Shown: positions 17,387 through 23,978 of the stretch, one piece after another
How positions within the stretch are numbered: the stretch's first letter is position 1
How the letters are laid out: each line of letters opens with the position of its first letter
Assembly (NCBI GenBank): GCA_046730475.1
Contig: JBKPIY010000089.1
Span: forward strand, 1-24,024
Length of the DNA stretch: 24,024 nt
From: JBKPIY01 sp046730475
GTDB taxonomy: Bacteria; Actinomycetota; Thermoleophilia; Solirubrobacterales; 70-9
Direction: 5' to 3'
Translations under genes and position numbers: made by a program
Notes under the pieces: model-generated
The model's database searches: none
Seen by the model: the letters and a program-made list of their open reading frames with translations, nothing else
What the model was told of the DNA's origin: nothing

Positions 17387-17837
17387 GTCCGTAGACGTCG
17401 AGCATCCGCACGCGGGTCGCCTGGAGGCGCTCGACGATCACGGGGATGAACCGGCGCATCAGCTCGTAGCCGAGCACTGGGTCCTCGTCCGCCTTTCCGC
17501 GCAGGCAGGCGGCGTCGAAGGCGACCGTGTGGACGATGCCCAGCGCCCGGGCATCGAAATCCGTGCGGAACGGCGGCACCAGCCAGGACCAGCCGAGCAG
17601 ATCGCCCTCGTCGATCGTCTCGATCGTCAGCGCCCCGCGCTGCGGGACGTAGATCTCGATCGCCACCCTGCCCAAGCGGATCACGTAGAAGGTGTTGGAG
17701 GGATCCCCCTCCCGCATCAGGTAGTCGCCGTCGGAGTAGGTCCGATTCTGGGCGCAGCCCGCGATCAGGGTGAGGTGCTCGCTGGTCATCCCCTCGAAGG
17801 CGGGCGCCTCGGAGAGGAGCTCGCTAATGGTCCGCAT
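17370..17837 (-). CDS. Stand-alone cyclic-nucleotide-binding (Crp-like sensor) domain protein
   Basis: 155 residues forming one cNMP-binding beta-roll: an N-terminal helix, DGDYLMREGDPSNTFYVIRLGRVAIEI (about 37-63), IDEGDLLGWSWLVPPFRTDFDARAL at the phosphate-binding-cassette position, and C-terminal helices. There is no DNA-binding helix-turn-helix, so it is not a transcription factor of the Crp type. The start at ATG 17837 is preceded by AAAGGGGG. It overlaps the hydrogenase beta gene by 14 nt and the gamma gene by 17 nt, so it is embedded in the operon. A role in modulating hydrogenase activity or assembly by ligand binding is inference; the cassette GWSWLVPP is not the canonical FGE-type, so the ligand may not be cAMP. 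Confidence 0.85.
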   Translation of the reverse strand: MRTISELLSEAPAFEGMTSEHLTLIAGCAQNRTYSDGDYLMREGDPSNTFYVIRLGRVAIEIYVPQRGALTIETIDEGDLLGWSWLVPPFRTDFDARALGIVHTVAFDAACLRGKADEDPVLGYELMRRFIPVIVERLQATRVRMLDVYGHVPAG

Positions 17838-18984
17838 CGATCCCCCTTTCTCCGCCGGGAATTGCACCCAGGTCCGCCGCCCGGATCGCTGCCGCCTCCT
17901 CGGTGATGTCGATCGCGACCGGGCACCAGGTGATGCAGCGGCCGCAGCCGACGCACCCGGAGGTGCCGAACTGGTCGATCCAGGTGGCGAGCTTGTGGGT
18001 CATCCACTGCCGGTAGCGCGAGGGGGGCGAGTTGCGGACGCTGCCGCCGTGGATATAGGAGTGATCGAGGGTGAAGCACGAGTCCCAGCGCCGGGTCCGC
18101 TCGGCCTCGGCGCCGGCCAGATCGGTGACGTCCTCGACCGTGTGGCAGAAGCAGGTCGGGCACACCAGGGTGCAGTTGCCGCAGGTGAGGCAGCGGTCTG
18201 CTACCTCCTCCCACCGCGGGTGCTCCACGTTGCGGTACAGGAGCTCCTTGATCCCGTCGGTGTCGAGCTCCCGTCCCATCTGCGAGGCGCAGCGCTCGGA
18301 GACCTCGGCCGCCGCTTCGCGGTCCTCGTCGGCGGCCTCGGCGGCCTCCAGCTCGGCGAGCAGCTCGGCGCCGCGATCGGAGCCCGCCTCGACCAGGAAG
18401 CGATGCTCTCCATCGAGCAGCTCGGTCAGCGCCAGGTCGTATCCGCCGCGCGCCCTCGGGCCCGTCCCCATCGAGACGCAGAAGCAGGTGTTGCCGGCCT
18501 TCGAGCAGTTGACGGCGACGATGAAGGCATCGCGGCGGCGGGCCTCGTAGTCGGCGTCGGTGTAGGCGTCGCCGATGAAGACGCGATCCTGGACCCCGAT
18601 CGCCGCCAGGTCGCACGAGCGGACCCCGATGAACGCGTAGCGCGGGCGCTCCTCCTCCGGGGCGGCGTAGGTGATCCCCCCGTCCTCTGAGCGGCGCGCC
18701 TTCCACAGGGTCAGGTTGGGCGGGAACAGGTGGTGCTTCCAGGAGTTGGGCCCGTTGTTGAAGCCGAATCGGGCCCGGTCGCCGCGCGCGTGGAGCCGGT
18801 AGGTGCCGCCCTCCTGCTCGTCGGTGATCCCCTCGGGCAGGTCGGCGGCCGACGAGATCTCCTCGTAGACGATCGCCCGGTCGCGCACGGTCGGACCGAT
18901 CACCGTGTAGCCGCGCCCCGCCAGGGCCGCGATCAGATCGTCGAGCGCGGACGGCCGGATCGTGGACGCGGACACGAAGCTCAC
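17824..18984 (-). CDS. hyhB: NiFe hydrogenase group 3b, di-[4Fe-4S] (beta) subunit
   Basis: 386-residue homologue of the sulfhydrogenase beta subunit, an electron relay between the flavin subunit and the small subunit. The N-terminal two thirds contain GVRSCDLAAIGVQDRVF and NCSKAGNTCFCVSMGTGP, typical of this family. Two ferredoxin-like Cys motifs follow: CLTCGNCTLVCPTCFC (from about residue 264) and CVGCGRCITWCPVAID (from about 342). The start is GTG at 18984 with no convincing SD; a -35/-10 pair lies so close upstream that the mRNA may be almost leaderless. It is the first gene of the hydrogenase operon and lies 50 bp after the ArsR-type regulator stop on the same strand. Confidence 0.9.
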   Translation of the reverse strand: MSFVSASTIRPSALDDLIAALAGRGYTVIGPTVRDRAIVYEEISSAADLPEGITDEQEGGTYRLHARGDRARFGFNNGPNSWKHHLFPPNLTLWKARRSEDGGITYAAPEEERPRYAFIGVRSCDLAAIGVQDRVFIGDAYTDADYEARRRDAFIVAVNCSKAGNTCFCVSMGTGPRARGGYDLALTELLDGEHRFLVEAGSDRGAELLAELEAAEAADEDREAAAEVSERCASQMGRELDTDGIKELLYRNVEHPRWEEVADRCLTCGNCTLVCPTCFCHTVEDVTDLAGAEAERTRRWDSCFTLDHSYIHGGSVRNSPPSRYRQWMTHKLATWIDQFGTSGCVGCGRCITWCPVAIDITEEAAAIRAADLGAIPGGERGIDADH

Positions 18985-18994
18985 TGGCAGGCGA

Positions 18995-19024
18995 AGACTA
19001 CGACTCCGCCGGGAATGGAATCAA
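18995..19024 (-). promoter_or_regulatory. Possible near-leaderless promoter of the hydrogenase operon
   Basis: On the minus strand TTGATT (19024-19019) and TAGTCT (19000-18995) are separated by 18 nt. The -10 ends 10 nt before the hyhB GTG, so transcription would begin only a few bases upstream of the start codon, consistent with the missing SD. Assigned by eye only. Confidence 0.35.
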
Positions 19025-19034
19025 GCGAAATCGG

Positions 19035-19346
19035 CTACGCCGAAACCCCGGCCGACGCGAGCACCGCGTCCAGGAGGCCGGGGAAGCGAGCGTCGAGGTC
19101 CTCGCGGCGGAGCGAGTTCAGCTTCGTCGTGCCCTCTCGCCGCTGCTCGATCACCCCCGCCTCGCGGAGGATCCGGAAGTGGTGGGTGAGCGTCGACTTG
19201 GTGACATCGAGGCCGAACGTACCGCATGGACGCGGCTCGGAGTCCGCGGCGAGGCGGCGGACGATCGCGAGGCGATGGGGGTCGCTGAGCGAGTGCAAAA
19301 CCACCTCGAGCTCTATCTCGTCCCTGGTCGGATGGTGGAGTTGCAT
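19035..19346 (-). CDS. ArsR-family winged-helix transcriptional regulator
   Basis: 103 residues from ATG 19346. The core VVLHSLSDPHRLAIVRRLAA is the first helix pair of ArsR/SmtB-type repressors, and VTKSTLTHHFRILREAGVIEQRREGTTKLNSLRREDLDARFPGLLDAV gives the recognition helix, wing and C-terminal helix. Only one cysteine (in EPRPCGTFG) is present and no metal-binding Cys pair is seen, so the signal is probably not a classic metal ion. The ATG lies 6 nt after a perfect TATAAT, indicating a leaderless mRNA and excluding the longer frame upstream. It is divergent from a small ORF and an MFS exporter, and upstream of the hydrogenase operon on the same strand, so it may control either or both. The effector is unknown. 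Confidence 0.85.
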   Translation of the reverse strand: MQLHHPTRDEIELEVVLHSLSDPHRLAIVRRLAADSEPRPCGTFGLDVTKSTLTHHFRILREAGVIEQRREGTTKLNSLRREDLDARFPGLLDAVLASAGVSA

Positions 19347-19352
19347 GGTTCG

Positions 19353-19358
19353 ATTATA
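19353..19358 (-). promoter_or_regulatory. Consensus -10 box (TATAAT) of the ArsR gene
   Basis: A perfect TATAAT on the minus strand ends 6 nt before the regulator ATG. It is AT-rich in an otherwise very GC-rich sequence and predicts a leaderless transcript. It is flanked by TTCGAT (19349-19354) and ATCGAA (19367-19372), an inverted repeat that may be a second operator half-site pair. No good -35 is seen. Confidence 0.55.
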
Positions 19359-19376
19359 CGACGCCCATCGAACTTT

Positions 19377-19398
19377 TGGTACGATGAGTCTCGTACTA
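19377..19398. promoter_or_regulatory. Inverted-repeat operator in the ArsR/MFS divergent promoter
   Basis: TGGTACGA (19377-19384) and TCGTACTA (19391-19398) are inverted repeats matching at 7 of 8 positions with a 6-nt spacer. The right arm overlaps a plus-strand -10-like box, TACTAT (19394-19399), placed suitably for transcripts starting near 19406, just before the SD of the 40-aa ORF. ACTTTT (19372-19377) and AAAAGT (19402-19407) extend the dyad imperfectly. This is the expected binding site for the divergent ArsR-type protein; binding is inference. Confidence 0.55.
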
Positions 19399-19422
19399 TC
19401 GAAAAGTGAGGGGCAAGACCAG

Positions 19423-19545
19423 ATGGACAACGCCAAGCCCGAGACCACCACCCCGGCCCCCGCCGACGACAAGCACCGCCCGAGCCTGGGCCGGCTTGCC
19501 GCCGCCGTCGAGGCCGCCTACATCCTCGACGCGGTCCGCCGGTGA
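19423..19545 (+). CDS. Small 40-aa protein coupled to the MFS exporter
   Basis: An ATG at 19423 preceded by GAGGGG with a 9-nt spacer opens a 40-codon frame ending in TGA at 19545. The product has a Thr/Pro/Ala-rich acidic N-terminus and a C-terminal, potentially helical PSLGRLAAAVEAAYILDAVRR-like end. The stop overlaps the exporter GTG by 4 nt (GTGA), the arrangement used for translational coupling in this window, and the exporter itself has no SD. I do not recognise the family. It may be a real small protein or simply a translated leader that loads ribosomes onto the exporter gene. Confidence 0.55.
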   Translation: MDNAKPETTTPAPADDKHRPSLGRLAAAVEAAYILDAVRR

Positions 19546-20996
19546 ACCCGGTCACCGCGACAAGGGACATGGTGCGGCGCAACTCGAACGCGCTGCTGTT
19601 GGTCGTCTGTCTCGGCCAGTTCATGGTGATCCTCGACGTCTCGATCGTGAACGTGGCCTTGCCCCACATCCGCGACTCCCTCGGCTTCTCGGCGAACGGC
19701 CTCCAGTGGGTGCTGAACGCGTACACGCTCACCTTCGCCGGCTTCCTCCTGCTCGGGGGCCGCGCCACGGACCTGCTCGGGCGGCGCCGGGTGTTCTTCG
19801 CCGGCACCCTGCTGTTCTCCGCCGCCTCGTTGCTTTGCGCCGTCTCCCCCTCCTCCGGATCGCTGGTCGGGGCGCGCGCGATCCAGGGGATCGGCGGGGC
19901 GATCCTCTCGCCGGCGAGCCTCGCGATCCTGACGACGTCGTTCGACGAGGGCGCCCCCCGCAACCGGGCGCTCGGGGCGTGGGGCGCGGTTGGCGCGATC
20001 GGCGCCACCTCCGGCGTGCTCCTCGGCGGCCTGCTCACCCAGGGCTTCGGGTGGCCGGCCATCTTCGTGATCAACGTGCCGATCGGGCTCGCGGTGGTCC
20101 TGTTCAGCAGCCGGCTGATCCCGGAGGGCCGCAGCGAGACCCCGGGGCGTGACTTCGACCTGTCGGGCGCGACCCTGGTGACCATCGGAATGGTGGCCCT
20201 CACCTACGGGATCGTCCGCACCGACGTCCTCGGCTGGAGCTCGCCCGGGGTGCTCGTCCCGCTCGCGGCCGGGCTGGCGCTGCTGGTCACCTTCGCCCTC
20301 TTCGAGGGCAAGATCGCGAGAGACCCCCTGATGCCGCTCGGGATCTTCCGGCTGCGCACGCTCCGCGGGGCCAACCTGGTGATCCTGCTGCTCTACGGAG
20401 CGATCTTCGCGATGTGGTTCTTCCTCTCCCTCTACCTGCAGGAGACGCTCCATCACACAGCGCTCGAGACTGGGCTCGCGTTCCTTCCGATGACCCTCGC
20501 GGTGGCCGCCGGCGCCCAGCTCGCTCCGCGGCTGGCTCGGCGGGTCGGCCCGCGAGTGACCCTGACCGGCGGGATGATCGCCGCGACCCTCGGCGAGGCC
20601 CTGCTCAGCCAGGTGACGCCCGACGGCACCTATCTCGCGCAGGCGTTCCCCGGCGGGATGCTGGCGGCCTTCGGACTCGGGCTCTCGCTCGTGCCCGCCA
20701 CGATCGTCGCCGTCCAGGGGGTGCCCGCGGCACAAAGCGGGCTCGCCTCGGGCCTGCTCAACACATCGCGGTTCGTGGGCGGGGCGCTCGGGCTCGCGGT
20801 GCTCAGCACGATCGCCGTCTCGCACACCAACTCGCAGCTCGCCGCGGGCGTATCCGCCGCGGCCGCCCAAACCGACGGCTTCCAGCTCGCTTTCGGCGGC
20901 GGCGCCGTCCTTTGCCTGCTCGGCGCGGTCGCGGCCGCGGTCCTCCTGCGCCCGCGGCGCACGGCCGAGCCCGCCGCTGAGGTGGCCGAGGCCTAG
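19542..20996 (+). CDS. MFS drug/solute exporter, DHA2 (EmrB/QacA) family
   Basis: A 484-residue hydrophobic protein with about 14 predicted membrane segments, proton-driven in the family. Visible motifs are LDVSIVNVALP (31-41) at the end of TM1, motif A GGRATDLLGRRRVF (72-85), ARAIQGIGGAILSPASLAIL (111-130) and motif C-like GAIGATSGVLLGGLL. These are DHA2 multidrug-efflux signatures; the actual substrate cannot be told. The start is GTG at 19542 overlapping the 40-aa ORF; ATG 19569 is an alternative. It is divergent from the ArsR-type regulator, the common arrangement for effector-induced export. A strong hairpin overlaps its stop codon. Confidence 0.9.
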   Translation: MNPVTATRDMVRRNSNALLLVVCLGQFMVILDVSIVNVALPHIRDSLGFSANGLQWVLNAYTLTFAGFLLLGGRATDLLGRRRVFFAGTLLFSAASLLCAVSPSSGSLVGARAIQGIGGAILSPASLAILTTSFDEGAPRNRALGAWGAVGAIGATSGVLLGGLLTQGFGWPAIFVINVPIGLAVVLFSSRLIPEGRSETPGRDFDLSGATLVTIGMVALTYGIVRTDVLGWSSPGVLVPLAAGLALLVTFALFEGKIARDPLMPLGIFRLRTLRGANLVILLLYGAIFAMWFFLSLYLQETLHHTALETGLAFLPMTLAVAAGAQLAPRLARRVGPRVTLTGGMIAATLGEALLSQVTPDGTYLAQAFPGGMLAAFGLGLSLVPATIVAVQGVPAAQSGLASGLLNTSRFVGGALGLAVLSTIAVSHTNSQLAAGVSAAAAQTDGFQLAFGGGAVLCLLGAVAAAVLLRPRRTAEPAAEVAEA

Positions 20997-21008
20997 AGGG
21001 CTCTAGGC
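20991..21008 (+). terminator. Perfect hairpin at the MFS stop codon (possible terminator)
   Basis: GCCTAGAGGGCTCTAGGC is a perfect inverted repeat of 8-bp arms with a 2-nt centre that includes the exporter's TAG stop. Further GC-rich dyads follow (GGCCG...CGGCC around 21019-21036). No U-tract is present, so termination is plausible but not certain. Confidence 0.4.
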
Positions 21009-21087
21009 AGGCCCCGCCGGCCGAGATCGCCCGGCCACCCGCCCGGGCGCTGCCGGGGCCGGTCCCGATACCCTTCGCCGCCCGCTC

Positions 21088-22296
21088 ATGCGCTTCTACG
21101 AATACGAGTCGCGCCGGATAATCGAGCGCGGCGGGATCCCGGTCACCGACTACGGCTTCTGCAAGACGGCCGCCGAGGCGGGGGAGGCCGCCGAGCGGAT
21201 CGGCGGGCCTACCGTGATCAAGTCCCAGGTCCTGACCGGCGGCCGGATGAAAGCCGGCGGGGTGAAGTTCGCGGACACCCCCGAGGAGGCCGAGGCGCAC
21301 GCCGCGCACATCCTCAGGCTCGAGATCGGCGGGCACATGCCGGTCGGCGTGCTGGTCGACCCCAAGGCCGAGGTCGAGCAGGAGTACTACGCCGCCGTGC
21401 TCTGGGACGGGCGCGCCAAGCGCCCGATGATGCTGTTCAGCGACATGGGCGGGATCGACATCGAGGAGGTCGCCGAGAAGCACCCGGACCACGTCGGCCG
21501 CGGCCACCTCTCGAACCTCCGCTCGATCTCCGACTTCCAGGCCAAGCAGGTCGTTTCCAAGGCGGGGGGCCTGACTGGCCGCGAGCTCACCCACGCCACC
21601 CCCGTCCTCGCCCGCCTCGCGCAGCTTCAGCGCGACTACGACATGACCCTGGCCGAGATCAACCCGCTGGCGAGGCTATCCGACGGCTCCTTCGTCGCCC
21701 TCGACGCCCACATGGAGATGGAGGACGAGGCTGTCGGACGCCACCGGAGGATGCTGTCCGAGATCGGCGTCGGTCTCGACGAGCCGCGCGAGCTGTACGA
21801 GCCGAGCGAGTTCGAGCGCAACGTGAAGGCGATCGACAGCGCCGATCACCGCGGCGTGATCCAGGGCAAGGACCACGGCTTCGACGGCGACCTGGGCCTG
21901 GTGATCGGGGCGGGCGGCGGCTCGCTCACCCTCACCGACGCGGTCCGCTCCCAGGGCGGCAAGCCCGCCAACTACGCCGAGATCGGCGGCAACCCGAGCG
22001 TCGCCAAGTCGAAGGGCCTGGCGATGGAGGTGTTGAAGAAGGACGGCGTCGACAAGATCGCGGTGATGATGTCGATCGTCTCCAACACCCGGGTCGACAT
22101 CGTCGCCCGCGGGGTGATCAAGGCCTGCCTGGAGCTGGACAAGGATCCGGCCGAGACGATCGTGATCTTCCGGATCCCGGGCGCCTGGGAGGAGGAGGGC
22201 TACAAGATCCTCGACCGCTACGGAGTCGAGTACTGCGACCGCTCGGTGTCGATGTGGGAGGCGGCCGGCCGCGCCGTCGCCAAGGTCCAGGGATGA
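21088..22296 (+). CDS. Succinyl-CoA synthetase beta-like subunit (ATP-grasp acyl-CoA ligase)
   Basis: The 402-residue product has an ATP-grasp fold (about 1-230) and a C-terminal CoA-ligase domain (from about 245). It keeps TVIKSQVLTGGRMKAGGVKF (42-61, the nucleotide loop), GGIDIEEVAEK (121-131) and AEINPLA...ALDAHME (189-210), where Glu190, Asn192 and Asp206 match the Mg-binding positions of SucC. The rest differs from ordinary SucC: FYEYESRRI at the N-terminus, AGGGSLTLTDAV in place of the usual NGAGLAM..D. Thus it may be another acid-CoA ligase (malate, citrate or an unknown carboxylate) rather than the TCA-cycle enzyme. The ATG at 21088 lacks an SD and follows a TACCCT -10-like box at 21069-21074, suggesting a leaderless mRNA. 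The alpha gene overlaps its end by 4 nt. Confidence 0.88.
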   Translation: MRFYEYESRRIIERGGIPVTDYGFCKTAAEAGEAAERIGGPTVIKSQVLTGGRMKAGGVKFADTPEEAEAHAAHILRLEIGGHMPVGVLVDPKAEVEQEYYAAVLWDGRAKRPMMLFSDMGGIDIEEVAEKHPDHVGRGHLSNLRSISDFQAKQVVSKAGGLTGRELTHATPVLARLAQLQRDYDMTLAEINPLARLSDGSFVALDAHMEMEDEAVGRHRRMLSEIGVGLDEPRELYEPSEFERNVKAIDSADHRGVIQGKDHGFDGDLGLVIGAGGGSLTLTDAVRSQGGKPANYAEIGGNPSVAKSKGLAMEVLKKDGVDKIAVMMSIVSNTRVDIVARGVIKACLELDKDPAETIVIFRIPGAWEEEGYKILDRYGVEYCDRSVSMWEAAGRAVAKVQG

Positions 22297-23201
22297 CCAT
22301 CCTCCTGAGCAAGGAGTTCACCTTCATCGTCCAGGGGATCACCGGGCGCGAGGCGGTGAACCTGACCCGGGAGTGCCTCGATTACGGCTCCAAGGTCGTC
22401 GGCGGCGTCACCCCCGGGCGAAAGGGCCGCGAGGTCCACGGCGTCCCCGTGTTCGACACCGTCGAGCAGGCGGTGGAGAGCTACGGCGGCCCGATCGACG
22501 GTTCGGTGGTCACCGTCCCCCCCGCCTTCACCAAGGACGCGGTGTTCGAGGCGATCGAGAACGGGATCAAGCTGATCGTGGTCGTCACCGAGCGGATCCC
22601 CCGCCGAGACGTCGCCGAGATGTGCGAGCTCGCTGCGCTCCGCGGCGCCCGGATCATCGGCCCGAACTGCCTCGGCGTGATCGCCCCCGGGGTCGCGAAG
22701 ATGGGCGGGATCGGAGGTCCGGCCAGGGACGCGGCGAAGGCATACGAGCCCGGCCCGGTCGGAGTGATGTCGCGATCGGGCGGGATGACGACCGAGATCT
22801 CCTCCACCCTCACCGCCGCCGGCCTCGGCGTCTCCACCGCCGTCTCGATCGGCGGCGACGCGATCATCGGCTCCACCTACGCCGAGCTGATGCCCCTGTT
22901 CGAGGCCGACGAGCAGACCGAGGCGATCGTGATCTACACCGAGCCCGGCGGGCGGATGGAGGCCGAGCTGGTCGACTGGCGGGCTGAGCAAGACTCGAAC
23001 CTGCCGATCGTGGCCTTCATGGCCGGCAAGTTCATGGACGAGGAGGAGATGAAGGGGATGAGCTTCGGCCACGCGGGCACGATCGTCGAGGGCGCCGAGG
23101 ACTCCGCCGCCGAGAAGATCAAGCGCCTCGAGGAGGCCGGCATCCCGGTGGTCGAGCGGATCGACGAGATCCCCGACAAGGTGAAGGGAGCCCTGGGCTG
23201 A
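22293..23201 (+). CDS. Succinyl-CoA synthetase alpha-like subunit (CoA-binding, phosphohistidine)
   Basis: Partner of the preceding gene. The 302 residues comprise a CoA-binding Rossmann domain with QGITGREAVNLTRECLDYG and VVGGVTPGRKGREVHGVPVF (about 14-54), then a ligase domain with SRSGGMTTEI (160-169), IGGDAIIGSTYAELM (186-200) and the phosphohistidine loop FGHAGTIVEG (catalytic His260). Catalytic competence is therefore likely. The usual SucD segment around GPNxPGxITPGECKIG is GPNCLGVIAPGVAKMG here, and SRSGGM/IGGD..GST recalls ATP-citrate lyase and citryl-CoA synthetase, so the acid substrate is open. The ATG at 22293 overlaps the beta stop (ATGA), and its own stop overlaps the ferredoxin-like gene by 1 nt (TGATG). 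Confidence 0.88.
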   Translation: MTILLSKEFTFIVQGITGREAVNLTRECLDYGSKVVGGVTPGRKGREVHGVPVFDTVEQAVESYGGPIDGSVVTVPPAFTKDAVFEAIENGIKLIVVVTERIPRRDVAEMCELAALRGARIIGPNCLGVIAPGVAKMGGIGGPARDAAKAYEPGPVGVMSRSGGMTTEISSTLTAAGLGVSTAVSIGGDAIIGSTYAELMPLFEADEQTEAIVIYTEPGGRMEAELVDWRAEQDSNLPIVAFMAGKFMDEEEMKGMSFGHAGTIVEGAEDSAAEKIKRLEEAGIPVVERIDEIPDKVKGALG

Positions 23202-23446
23202 TGCCCGATCGGGACGGGATCTTCATCGAAGTCGAGATCGATGCCTCGCTTCGCAGCGATGCCGACCTGGCGGCGACCCTCGAGGAAGTCTGCCCAGTCG
23301 ACATCTTCGCCGACGGCGACGGCGAGGTGAAGATCGTCCGCGAGACCCTCGACGAGTGCGTCCTCTGCAACCTCTGCGTGGAGGCGGCCCCGCCCGGCGC
23401 CGTGATCGTGAAGAAGCTCTACGACGGCACCGAGCTGCGGCGCTAG
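23201..23446 (+). CDS. Small ferredoxin-like protein in the acyl-CoA ligase operon
   Basis: 81 residues, acidic. It contains CPVDIF (Cys31) and ECVLCNLCVEAAPPGAV (Cys53, Cys56, Cys59). In a standard two-cluster ferredoxin each CxxCxxC ends with CP and gets its fourth ligand from the other half; here only one CxxCxxC remains and the first CP (Cys31) would provide the fourth ligand, giving a single [4Fe-4S] cluster with a degenerate second site (APPGAV instead of CPxxAI). This pattern resembles the ferredoxin-like insert of archaeal RpoD and some mono-cluster ferredoxins. It is coupled to the alpha gene by a TGATG overlap. Electron transfer or a structural role are both possible. Confidence 0.75.
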   Translation: MPDRDGIFIEVEIDASLRSDADLAATLEEVCPVDIFADGDGEVKIVRETLDECVLCNLCVEAAPPGAVIVKKLYDGTELRR

Positions 23447-23483
23447 GCACAAGCCCCTGCGGATCCTCGAGAGTCGTCGCGGA

Positions 23484-23906
23484 TCATGACACGCGGCGCA
23501 TCCCCCACACGGCTGTCAGCGTCGCCACCTCCGTGCCGGCCTCGTCTGTGAGCGAAACGTCGACGGTCACCCGCGCGCGGTCCCGCGCGGCAAGTTGACC
23601 GAGGGCCACTGACGGGTCCTCAGCGATGCGCGCCGTTGCGGTGACCTCGCCGGCGGCGGGACGCCGGTAGGCGACCTCGGCCCCCCGCAAGCCGGTCATC
23701 ACGCCCTCGAAGTGATCGCCGAAGGTCACGTAGAACGCGGCGGTGGAGGCGGCCTCGCCCGCACCGAACAAGAGGGTGGCGTTCTGGTGATCACGCGCCG
23801 GAAGCCGCACGCTCGCGTGGCCCTCTCCGAGCGCGACGATCTCGAGCGACAGCAGGTCGAACGGAGGAATATTGGCGAGATTGCGACGCAGCTCCTCAGT
23901 GTCCAT
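23484..23906 (-). CDS. Hotdog-fold thioesterase-like protein (PaaI/DUF4442 type)
   Basis: 140 residues with the layout of a single hotdog domain: N-terminal helix, strand FDLLSLEIVALGEGHASVRLPA, the central-helix segment HQNATLLFGAGEAASTAAFYVTFGD (about 41-65), then strands ending in the YRRPAAGEVTATARI and ARVTVDVSLTDEAGTEVATLTAVWGM segments. Relatives hydrolyse acyl-CoA thioesters, but no substrate is evident, and the catalytic acid typical of PaaI is not certain. The start at 23906 has AGGAT about 7 nt upstream. It faces the acyl-CoA ligase operon tail to tail with a 37-bp gap, so a functional link with acyl-CoA metabolism is only suggestive. Confidence 0.75.
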   Translation of the reverse strand: MDTEELRRNLANIPPFDLLSLEIVALGEGHASVRLPARDHQNATLLFGAGEAASTAAFYVTFGDHFEGVMTGLRGAEVAYRRPAAGEVTATARIAEDPSVALGQLAARDRARVTVDVSLTDEAGTEVATLTAVWGMRRVS

Positions 23907-23978
23907 CGGCCGATCCTGATCCGGATGTCTACCGGCTCGTGAGCGCTTGCGCCTTGTGCGACGGAGGTAGAGGAGCCG

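Noticed and set aside
19347..19472. Longer ArsR protein starting upstream at 19472
   Set aside because: This would place the TATAAT and part of the operator inside the coding region, and the extra residues do not resemble the family.
21009..21087. GC-rich dyads between the exporter and the ligase operon as a regulatory RNA
   Set aside because: Short G/C repeats are expected by chance at this composition and there is no clear multi-stem arrangement.
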